Of a stretch of DNA of 64,000 nucleotides, positions 55,719 to 64,000 are shown piece by piece. Within the stretch, counting starts at the first letter, position 1. The number at the start of each line of letters is the position of its first letter. The position numbers and the translations under genes are program-made. Source of the DNA: Auricularia sp. M13 (taxonomy: Eukaryota > Basidiomycota > Agaricomycetes > Auriculariales > Auriculariaceae); NCBI GenBank assembly GCA_037042915.1, contig CM073204.1, positions 1,116,001 to 1,180,000 of the forward strand, written 5' to 3'. Under the pieces are notes generated by a model that was not told the DNA's origin, searched no databases, and was given only the letters and a program-made list of their open reading frames with translations.

Positions 55719-57076
55719 ATGGGCGCCCAAGGGCTCGAGGCCTATCGCTACCGCCGCCGCTACTATACAGGATCTCACTGCAGCGACTCGTACTTTGATG
55801 GCCTCGGCGCTGGAATCGTGCTCTCCGTCCCCACCGATCCTACTCAGTTCATGCAATGGACCGAAAAACTGAAAAAGAAGCTTGAGAAAAAATATCAGAA
55901 ATGGATTGCCGAGATGAAGAGTATCGAGGCCAAGGAAGAAGGTACAGCAGGTTGGTCACCCAAGGGTCCGTTCACCATGCGGGCTCCAATACCGGGCCAC
56001 TCCATACCTTACACCTACGTCGTCGACCTTGACCGCAACGTATTCACCGTCAACGGCGTTGCGCACTTCCCCCTGGATGCCATTCTGCGCAATGATGAAT
56101 GGATTGCGGCAGTAGAGGATGACGGACATCCTGCTAGAATCCTTTCGCTCAACCCGACAGTGCCACCGCCCGATCCTCGTCTCCTGGCTCTATACGACGA
56201 TTGTCGCGCAACTCTATCTCGAATCATGCTCAAGGAGAATGGCCACTTTCCATTCCGCACCTGCGGCGTCCTCATGGACTACTTCTTCCACCAGTTTCGC
56301 TTCGTTTATTTGTCTCTGATCGACTGCATCGAGCAGTATGAGCCCAATCACCCGACTTTCTGGCTTTGGTCCAAGGCGTATTGGTTCTTGCGACTTGGGG
56401 CCAGTTTCACATTTCCGCCGACTCGTACTACGCCTACGACGCCTCCGACTACCCAATCCAAAGATTTGAGCCAGAATGGGCTGATCCCGCGCTTCACGAT
56501 GCAGATACATACTTCTGGTACTTCTTGACTCTGATCGTTCTCGACATCGGGCTTGATGATGAACAGCGCCTTCGCTCGGCCGTCGGAAAAGCGATTGACC
56601 TCTGGCGCACGTCGTCCAGGCCTTGCAAGAATGCTACTGCGTTCATCATCTCTCTCACATCGTTCATTGCGGTGTGCGTGTCGAATGAGACTGTTTCTCA
56701 TTCTCCACCCATCGATCTCCTTGGAACCGTGACCGTATCTCAACCGCAATTCTTGACATCTGCGCACACGCCAGGCTTCGAGCTCTTGAAGCAGCATTTT
56801 ACCCCGTCGCTGCCCGCTCCTGGGAGATACCAGCCGCTCAAGCTCCCTTACGACGTCCTCGAGCACGTTTTCAATATGTGTGACGGCGCGACTCTATCCG
56901 CCTTGACCCATACGTGCAAGGCGGTGGGCACGCTACTACTAGCCCGTCCGTGGTTTCGAATCTGGCAGTACCATCTCCTTTCCCACGTCGCCAAGAACGA
57001 ATTCACTGCGCTTGACAAGTCTGGCCGCTCAGTTAGTTGCAACTCCTGCATAATTCAAGTGTATCCGGACAAGTGA
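55719..57076 (+). CDS. F-box-containing protein of a large basidiomycete family (one apparent frameshift)
   Basis: The N-terminus MGAQGLEAYRYRRRYYTGSH and the block YVVDLDRNVFTVNGVAHFPL are characteristic of a big, unnamed basidiomycete family. A coiled-coil-like KLKKKLEKKYQKWIAEM lies at about residues 51-67. The frame breaks near 56384 (after SKAYWFL), and the next frame continues at once with ATWGQFHISADSYYAYDASD. One missing base explains it, giving about 452 residues. The C-terminal LKLPYDVLEHVFNMCDGATL plus ALTHTCKAV is a clear F-box, unusually placed near the C-terminus. The protein is likely an SCF ubiquitin-ligase adaptor. Either the gene is newly broken or the assembly lost a base. 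Confidence 0.75.
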
Positions 57077-57734
57077 AGAGTATACTGTATTAGCGACCAT
57101 ATCTACGAGGCTGATAAAGGGTATTTCGTCACAGACATCATCTCGACGCGTATCTATGCTCAGACCGGGGACCAATACAGCACGGCGCGCTGAGAATGGA
57201 GACCCTGCTTGAATAAGGTCTTCAGCTCGTCGTCGTCAGATTGCATTTCGTTTGCATTGCACTTGCAAGAAGAGAGACAAAGAGGTTTCAGCGGTGTGCT
57301 GCTCCCGAAACACCGGACACTCAACTGCAAGCTTTCATGTTGTCCGGCTTCCAGGAGAACTCGTATTTAAGAGCTTTCACGTGTCCTCTATCCGTATTTC
57401 GGGTTGTTGAACCTTATTAATTCATCACATGAGATCAATGTGGATTACAAGCCTCACCAGCGGACGCTCTGCAGTTACGCTCCGTTGCACAACCTAGTGC
57501 TCAATATCAACAAACCCAATGGAGATGTTTAGCTCTATTCTGTCACAGTGAGAGATTCGAGCTCTTACTCTCGCATCTCAATCGGTGTAAGACCTGAGGT
57601 CCCATCCGGGAGCGACCCGTCAGAGACATAGTGTGTCTGCGCATCAGACGCCGGCGTCGCGCAGAGGGTGACAAAGTGCTCGTTATTACAGCCCTACAGT
57701 GCTCGCAAGCGCATCGCAACACCACAGCTCAATA
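57077..57734. other. intergenic, no gene seen
   Basis: Convergent 3' flanks of the F-box gene and the zinc-module gene; no feature is recognised. Confidence 0.35.
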
Positions 57735-59432
57735 TCAATCGCCAAACACATGGAACTTCCTATACCGCCGGTTCGCCTTTCTTCCCTGCGGGTTCGGTTT
57801 TCCTTGCACACAGTCCTTGCACCTCCATTCGAGCCTGAGGAAACACTTGGCAAGATGAGCCGCATTCAATGCGCACTACATGGTGGCAGCTTACCTGTGG
57901 CTGGTTGTCCCTCTTTGCACATTCTGGTCCCATTTCAGTAAGACATTGACAGACAATGACGCAGTCAACCACACTGACCTTTATGCCAAGAAGCCAGGCA
58001 CTCTGCACAGATCAGTGTCTTGGGCTCGTCCCGAGCAACAGATCCACATGACATGCAGCTCGCAATGGGGCAGTTGTCACATCTGAAGCTCGAGTCGTTG
58101 CCCGTCACTTGCTTTTGCCAGTAATTTGCAACACAGACTGCGTTGTATTAGCGATGTGAGCGGGGCAAGATATGCCGACTCACGCGCATGGTAGTGCCAG
58201 TCGCAGCAGCTACACTTCACGACCTGCCGTGAAGCCATAGCGCTGGTGCAGAGCCCACAGCGCCGCGGCCTGCACGCATCACAGCGCCAGATGCGAGGGA
58301 GGACTGCCTCCTTACGCTGCGCTGATCTTACGGCTGAGAGGATATCTGTTCCCGGTTTCGAAGGAAGGCAGTCTTTGGTAGGATCAGTCCTTGCGCGTCG
58401 AAAGCAGGGCGCTGCGTACTTGGATGTGCACAACGCTCACACGTATCGCAATGCAGCAGCATGGGCACCCCGTCCTGGAGGCAGACGTCGCACGAAGAGC
58501 ACCGGTCGCAGACCCAGTCGTAAAGGATGTTGTGGGCCTCCCCCAGCTTCTGGCGCTCACGGCGCTGGTCGTAGTCCTCTTGATTCATGCCGCGCGGCAT
58601 TATCGGACAGTCTGCAAATATTATTGGTGCGAGCGCTGGACATATGTGCACGACGAACCCTGGTGGTATCCTCGGCGACAGCAGCGGCAATATACAAACA
58701 TACTCTTGCGGTCGCCGCCCGCCTCGTGGCAAATCAGGCATCCATCGGCGTCACACATATGGCAGATCCAGGCGGCTCCAGTGGCGCCCGTGCTCGCATG
58801 CGCGTAGCGCTTCTTGCAGTCTTCCCATAATGAGTTCAGAGAATACGAGGCTGGTTCGCATGTACGCACCCCGACAATACTTGTCGTCGCAGACGAGGCA
58901 CGTCTCGACGGCGTTCTCGTACTTGCGTCCACAACCAGCACATCGGTCGTCCTGACAGCTGTTGCAGAACCAGCGCTCGGCGTCGATGACGGCTGTTCCT
59001 TCGCTGTTGAGTCGCACGGCATCCGGACGCGGAAGTCTGTAGGCACAGTCTAATGCTCGTCAGCGCGGTACACCAGAGGCCATGGCGCATACCAAGATGA
59101 AATGCTATCCTGCACTCGGCGCAATGAAGAAGGAATCCCGTTGGGCGCCTGCAAGCCTGGCAGCGGCAGTCGCAACAGAAATAGGTCTCGCCCTGGAAGT
59201 ACGCGCCACTGCATTCTGCAGGTGCCATGTGAGTCCTTGGCGCGTCCTGGAGACATGCACCAAAGTGCGCACCTGCTTCCAGGTGGTATGAGTTCTTGCA
59301 GCGCAGGCACTTTACGCCGGCACCCGGTGCAATGAAGCGATTGCAGCAGCGACAGAACTCGGCAGGTGGTTCTGGAAGCTGGATTGCGGGTGGGCCTTTG
59401 TGGGCTGCGACATCAGCGCCGTCGCTGCTCAT
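57735..59432 (-). CDS. tandem PHD-like zinc-module protein, one module per exon
   Basis: Eight exons: 59432-59093, 59049-58870, 58820-58659, 58611-58420, 58372-58184, 58137-57979, 57923-57895 and 57845-57735, giving 453 residues. Each module reads W/F-x-C-xx-C ... C-xx-C ... L-x-x-C-xx-C ... H-xx-C. Examples are YFCCDCRCQACRR with LLHCAECRIAFHLDC; WFCNSCQDDRCAGC; WICHMCDADGCLIC with VYCRCCRRGYHQDC; WVCDRCSSCDVC with LLHCDTCERCAHPNC; WRCDACRPRRCGLC with KCSCCDWHYHALC; FRCDNCPIASCMSC with ICAECLASWHKEC; and WRCKDCVQGK. The first six introns are phase 1 and cut at the same place, two residues after His (or its equivalent) and just before the final Cys. This resembles PHD/extended-PHD zinc fingers, which often read histone tails; a chromatin role is inferred only. 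Confidence 0.8.
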
Positions 59433-59547
59433 GCCGATGTGGTAGGAAGCGAGGTCTGAACCAATTCGAAGCCCGACACCATGTTGCGTTAGTACGATGA
59501 TTCCGATGTTGCTGTGGCAAAATCAATTACGCTATCGACACAGCTGA

Positions 59548-60381
59548 TTAAGACATGAAGTCGATCTCGCCAAGCGCGTGTCTAAGCCAAAAGCTAGGCA
59601 ATCGATTAGCCCCACTGGGCCCAAGTGCCCACCTCTCCGGATCTGCAGCAATAATAGAGCAGGAGGTCGTGGTGATGCCGTGTTGCTCGATATGACGCAG
59701 TAGGATCGACTCGAGACGGTCGCAGCTGCGTAATGTATCCCAGTGCGTTTCGTCCTGCACGACGAAGATGATCTCTGCGATGCTATGCGCTGCGCTCGCA
59801 TCTAAAATGCGGCACGCAGCGATCGGGTAACAGCGCTTGAATGCTAAGGCCAGGCACCGGAGGTTGGGCATTCTGGAAACCATCTGGCCAAAGCGCTGCA
59901 TATTCTCCGGAAATGGTGCTAGCCACAGACGCCTGATCGTGGGTCGTGGTTGGGCTGGAACGATGAGCGGCATAAACCAACCGCCGGCATATTCGTCCAA
60001 GTATAGGTCTGAGACGCTGGCGTTGTTCACGGCGAGTGAGGTGTAGCCCGGTCCAGCTTGCAGCATGGTGAGGTCTGGTGCCAAGAGTCGCAGAAGATCG
60101 AGGAACAGATCCTCGTGAAACACAATAGCCCCGTGGGCAGAGACCGACAGCGCGCGCACTCTGAGGCGCCGGTGATCGCGGGCACGCTCCGCGACGAGCC
60201 GGTGAAACTGTCTCAGCTGGTGGGAAGCTATGATGTTCACCGTATCGAAGAGGATGGTCTCGATTCCATGGCGATGCTCGCTCCCGACTTGGCACAGAAG
60301 GTCGATAATCTTTGTCGGCCTACGGCCCGCGAAATGCCATGCCCAGTGCTTCAGCACCTCGCCCACGAGTTCCACAGGCAT
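59548..60381 (-). CDS. F-box-like protein
   Basis: Single exon, 277 residues. MPVELVGEVLKHWAWHFAGR at the very start is the F-box-like helix (P-x-E-L-V-x-E-V-L) of basidiomycete families. Then come ETILFDTVNIIASHQLRQFH and a leucine-rich body: LRLLAPDLTMLQAG, NLRCLALAFKRCYP, IAEIIFVVQDETHWDTLRSC. No breaks are seen. It lies in the same orientation as the next F-box-like gene (start 61324 or 61531), with which it shares its organisation; they are probably old paralogs. The expected role is SCF adaptor; the target is unknown. Confidence 0.75.
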   Translation of the reverse strand: MPVELVGEVLKHWAWHFAGRRPTKIIDLLCQVGSEHRHGIETILFDTVNIIASHQLRQFHRLVAERARDHRRLRVRALSVSAHGAIVFHEDLFLDLLRLLAPDLTMLQAGPGYTSLAVNNASVSDLYLDEYAGGWFMPLIVPAQPRPTIRRLWLAPFPENMQRFGQMVSRMPNLRCLALAFKRCYPIAACRILDASAAHSIAEIIFVVQDETHWDTLRSCDRLESILLRHIEQHGITTTSCSIIAADPERWALGPSGANRLPSFWLRHALGEIDFMS

Positions 60382-60559
60382 GAAGACCCTCTATTTTCCC
60401 GTCAATAGCTCCACATGTCTGCACATCTTCATGCGCACCTGCGAAATCTCAATTGTTGTGCTGGAATCCGTGGACATCACTGCGGTCATTACCCGAGGGT
60501 TAAACCGTGGTTCTTATATTATCCCAATGACAACGATTACAGGCACAGTCGTCAATGAC

Positions 60560-61531
60560 CTACAATGTTCCGTGTTTCCCCATCTGCCATGCGTCCGTCG
60601 CAGTTGTAATCCGGATTTCCAAATCCCTCTCCGCAATGCATCTCCCAACCTCACGTGCGGATGGGGCGCACACGTCCCAGCAAGCCACGATAAGCATAGT
60701 GTGTCGTATTCCGCCTTGGGTGCACCGCCTGAGGAACTGGCGAATTGTGTTGTATATCATTCCATTGAGTGGAGAAGCAGCGCTGACGTGCACTACGAGT
60801 GTGAGGCGCCGGAGGTTCTGGGCATTCAGGAGCAAGGCAGATGCTGTAATTGTGCGCGTTGGGAAGGGGTCCAGAACCACATCCGTAATGCTCCGGTTGA
60901 CGCCATACGCAGGCACCGGGGACAAGCTCCTGGGCAGCGCACCTGTGAGGTACAGGAGGCGCTGATAGCCCACGAAAAACGCCGCTGGCGCGTATGGCGG
61001 TGTTATACGTAGCAGTACGAGGTCACGCAAGTTGGCAAGGATGACCGACGCCATTGCACCTCCGATATTGCCGTGGTCGGGGACTAGGATAGATAGCGTA
61101 TGCACCTTTGCTGGATTTCGTGCAGTTCTGCGCGCCTTCGTAATGCGCCAGAGAGCAATCACATCCTGGGCGGTCAGGAGCTCCAACTCTGTATACAACA
61201 GAGGTTCGACAGTTGCATGCACATCCCGTGCCGCCTGCATGAGCGCCATTGCACCGCAGTCTTGTATGCGTAGAAATGCGATAACCCGAGTCAGGATGAG
61301 CAATAGCTCCTGGCGAGTAAGCATTTCGACGGTGGATGCGGGGAGCACAAGGCGATTGAATCTCGACTTTACTGTTTCCGGAGCATTTGTAACCCCGACC
61401 TTGCACGTGCTCCGCGGGGAACAAACTCTGCGATGCAACAGACTGCTAGATGCAGGCCGACAAAGTAGCTTCTTCACTGCCTTTGTTTCAACTGAAGGGT
61501 AGAAGACGTATGGCGCTGGCAATGAATCCAT
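60560..61531 (-). CDS. F-box-like protein
   Basis: Single exon, 323 residues from 61531, or 254 from the ATG at 61324 (MLTRQELLLILTRVIAFLRI), which I prefer because the first 69 residues are basic and low in structure. LMQAARDVHATVEPLLYTEL followed by LLTAQDVIALWRITKARR has the layout of the F-box-like gene at 42120 (ELARIALASSYLNAVATPAL then YHTVV). LRDLVLLRITPPY, ITDVVLDPFPT and NLRRLTLVVHVSA form a degenerate leucine-rich part. It is intact and of unknown target. Confidence 0.65.
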   Translation of the reverse strand: MDSLPAPYVFYPSVETKAVKKLLCRPASSSLLHRRVCSPRSTCKVGVTNAPETVKSRFNRLVLPASTVEMLTRQELLLILTRVIAFLRIQDCGAMALMQAARDVHATVEPLLYTELELLTAQDVIALWRITKARRTARNPAKVHTLSILVPDHGNIGGAMASVILANLRDLVLLRITPPYAPAAFFVGYQRLLYLTGALPRSLSPVPAYGVNRSITDVVLDPFPTRTITASALLLNAQNLRRLTLVVHVSAASPLNGMIYNTIRQFLRRCTQGGIRHTMLIVACWDVCAPSAREVGRCIAERDLEIRITTATDAWQMGKHGTL

Positions 61532-61819
61532 AGTGTCCGATGACTTGTATTGCTTTTCGCACGTAGAGGTGGAGAGAGCCTAAGCCAGAAAGACAGAGAT
61601 AAACACACCAACATGTGAGCTGCCACAGAGTAAAAAATAAGGTGAAGAACGGCGCGGAGGTCACATGGAGTAGGTGGTAATGTGAGCAAAGGAGAAAGCC
61701 ATCCACTGATCGCAAAGTGAGTGCGACGAAATCGCGGAGTCTGTTGTAAACCAGCAACAATTATGGGGCGAGAGGGAGGCGAGAGGGTGAGAGAGGAAAA
61801 GAGTAGGAAACTAGCCGAG

Positions 61820-63962
61820 CTATTCGTCGAGCATGAGATCTACAATGGAAACGAATGCATGGACGAAATTAGCGTGCGTCTCGTCAGAGTTCCGTGTAAA
61901 TAACCACGCCCAGTAAGAGTCAAACGTTGTCTGCGCGGTGATACTGGGGAAGAGCGGCGAGTCCACAAGCATGGATCGACGGAGGAGCCAGGCCCCCAGA
62001 CACACCTGCGGTATGATGTCCTCGTAGGTGCACTGGCTCCCATGTGTTGAGGTGTGGGGATGCAATGTGGGGGTGCGGGGGACCCAGCACCAGATACACG
62101 CAAGAGCGCCGTCGATTTTGACTTGCGCCTTAATCTGGGCATATGTCGCAGGTCCATGCGCTGTTTCGACGCTCGTGTGGACGATGTTGCACAGGCGAAT
62201 ACAGCTGGCTGTACCATGGTCGTCGTGTCTGGACCGATCGGCGAGCCAGCACCCGCGGCAGATATTCCTACTCCCATCAACATTTTGTCAAGACTCGCAG
62301 ACGTACGAACCTGAGCATCTCAAGGCGGACTTTGAGGTAGTCGTCCGCATTGCGTCTCACCACGGCCTCGGTGTTGAGGAGCTCGGCGCTCACGCGCAGC
62401 ACTGCATCGCACGCAGGATATGGCGTTGGCAGGGCAGCCGTTTGAACGATTTGAGAGCGAATGGGTGCCGCACGTGGAGAGATCGCAGCTCCGGGTGCAG
62501 GCGCGGAATAGTTTGGCACGCACCGTGAGCATGGCACGTAAAACGTCGGCAGATCGTCACAGCGCTCGCTGCAACCGTCGATATATCGTCCAGAGCCCTG
62601 GCGCAAACACGCGCGGTCGTCCTTTAGACACACCATCATCTCACGATGACCGAACATCCCAGGATTCGCAACAGAGTACGTTTTTGTCGGATCCAGGAGC
62701 GTGTGAGCCTCGCAATATGTATCTCCGCGCCCGCCACGCCCTGTGCCTTGCACATGCGTGATGTAGTTCCAGCTCGCACCGTACTCGACCACGAGACGCA
62801 CGCCCGGAAGATGGTAGCCAGTCGAGAGAAGTGTTGTCGCCACAATGAGCCGGTGGTGCCCCTGCTCCCATCGTCCGAGGGTCGCGGTGCGGTCTTCGGG
62901 TGGCAATTTGCCATGAAACGCCTCGCATCCCAGCTGCTGTGCGACCGCGACGGCCTCATCGATCTGCCTCACAAACACAATGCCGCGGTCTGTGCTGCTT
63001 GTGAGTAGACGATCTGCCGTGGTCGCGATGTGGGCGATGAAGTCAGATGTACGCATGCGGAAAACACAGTAGCGGATTGACGCCCGAAGCGACCGCTCGC
63101 GGAACGTCTGAGGCATTGCGATGTCTGCGATGCGGAGTTGCGTCAGAGCCTGATGATAGATATCGACAGGAACGGTGGCCGAGAGGAGGTGGATTGGGAC
63201 CGCGTACGAAGTCAGTTGAGAAGCATCCAGCATAGCAGGACGGTACGACCGATCCATCACCCACGAATGCATCTCGTCGAGGAAGAACCGCCGCAGACGG
63301 TCAGTTGCAGCTAGCTCTCGAACGCAGGCATGAAATTCGTCGGTACTGCCGGTCTCTGGGAGCACAAACGTCAGCTGCTGGAACTGGGAATCCCCGCGCT
63401 TCCAAATGCAGGATGGAACGCCAGCATCGCGGCTTGCGCGGAGGTGCGACTCGGCGAGAACAACCCAGGGTACGTAGACAATCGTGACGGAATGTGGCTG
63501 GTCGAAGTGCTTGCATGGTAGTAGCCACAGCATTGACTTTCCTCCGGCGGTAGGTAGGAAGGTGGCCGTGTGCACGTGCTGTCGCACGATAGCCTCCATG
63601 GCATCACGCTGCGCTGGCGATCGAAACGTGGCCCCGGGGTCGTCGAGAAAGGCGCGTAGAGACGTTAAAAGATCGCGGCCTTTCAAGTCCAGGACGGCGG
63701 CGGGCTGAACTGGAGCACGGGCGGGCGAACCAGCATACATTGGTACATAGCCATGACGCCTGAGTTCGTCGACCACCGCCGCCGCTGTTTGCGCATTTAG
63801 AGATGCAGCCAGTGCGCGCAAGCGAGGCTCTAGTAGAGGCATGAGGTTTGAGGCCAGCGTGGCCTCGTCGACGGCGAGAGCTCTCAAATGCGGAGCCAAA
63901 GCATTCACCACAGCGACTTCGAGTTTGGGATCGTCTGTTCGAGATACGCCGTCCTGCGACAT
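61820..63962 (-). CDS. RecQ-like superfamily 2 helicase (5' end probably beyond window)
   Basis: Exon 63962-62311 and exon 62267-61820, joined by a GTTCGT...GTAG intron, give at least 699 residues. Walker A is TAGGKS (residues 138-143), the DExH box is DEMH (229-232), motif III is SAT (261-263), STGYHLPGVRLVVEYG is the motif IV/V area, and QGTGRGGRGD (from 405) is motif VI. A C-terminal Cys-rich zinc region follows (ACLRQGSGRYIDGCSERCDD, PCSRC), and the second exon adds CRGC and ACIWCW cysteines. The frame stays open upstream of the ATG at 63962 (SSAAEAVPALD precedes it) up to the edge, so more N-terminus or an exon may lie outside. Such helicases form large families in Agaricomycetes, some subtelomeric. 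The expected activity is ATP-driven 3'-5' DNA unwinding. Confidence 0.8.
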
Positions 63963-64000
63963 ATCCAGAGCTGGTACTGCCTCTGCAGCAGAAGAGAGTG

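Noticed and set aside
1-64000. tRNA, rRNA or telomere repeats
   Set aside because: No B-box/A-box pair with a cloverleaf, no rRNA-like stretch and no TTAGGG array was found by reading both strands; a covariance search was not possible.

Overview
This window looks like nuclear DNA of a mushroom-forming or wood-decay basidiomycete (Agaricomycetes). The evidence is GC-rich coding sequence broken by many 37-60 bp GT-AG introns, a secreted AA9 lytic polysaccharide monooxygenase, and large BTB/POZ and F-box-like families. A 2TM SLATT-type gene, a helicase of the RecQ-like type expanded in these fungi, MITEs and a Ty1/copia fossil fit as well. There are no operons, rRNAs, tRNAs or CRISPR arrays that I can see. 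All exon models were built by eye from splice sites, reading phase and comparison among paralogs inside the window.

Layout. 0-4.4 kb: two decayed, head-to-head copies of a gene family whose N-terminus resembles fungal STAND/NLR N-terminal helical domains, with a MITE between them; the intact copy is at 19-20.6 kb. 4.4-6.7 kb: relics of a multicopy gene (called the AHLL family here). 6.7-9.7 kb: a mini protein-kinase-like gene and BTB gene 1, whose stop codon has been hit by a 1.14 kb TIR element. 10.4-11.9 kb: seven-exon SLATT membrane protein. 13.6-14.5 kb: AA9 LPMO. 16.1-17.0 kb: short-chain dehydrogenase. 23.6-24.8 kb: an inverted copy of the kinase plus BTB block. 25.7-26.6 kb: the best-preserved AHLL-family gene. 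27-29.5 kb and 40.5-43.1 kb: an inverted duplication holding an F-box-like gene (intact only at 42.1-43.1 kb) and AHLL relics. 30.3-33.4 kb: three clustered BTB genes. 33.9-37.0 kb: a long Ser/Pro-rich protein. 38.5-39.4 kb: a sixth BTB gene. 43.3-50.3 kb: mostly gene relics plus a hAT-type MITE. 50.6-51.2 kb: an unrecognised coding ORF. 51.3-54.4 kb: a structured repeat zone with hairpin cassettes, an 8-bp microsatellite and a 2 kb higher-order tandem array. 54.8-55.7 kb: copia fossil. 55.7-57.1 kb: F-box-type protein. 57.7-59.4 kb: a gene of tandem PHD-like zinc modules, one module per exon. 59.5-61.5 kb: two F-box-like proteins. 61.8 kb to the right edge: RecQ-like helicase, probably running out of the window.

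How the genes relate. Most of the window is a birth-and-death neighbourhood of lineage-specific families (BTB, F-box-like, AHLL, NLR-N-terminal-like), with intact, damaged and relic copies side by side. AA9 and the SDR look like ordinary metabolic genes embedded in it. BTB and F-box proteins are classic E3-ligase substrate adaptors, SLATT is a predicted 2TM effector in conflict systems, and the STAND-like N-terminus is used in fungal NLRs. A role of this region in recognition or incompatibility is possible but is only an inference. Several otherwise sound ORFs carry one missing base, so assembly error should be considered before calling them pseudogenes.
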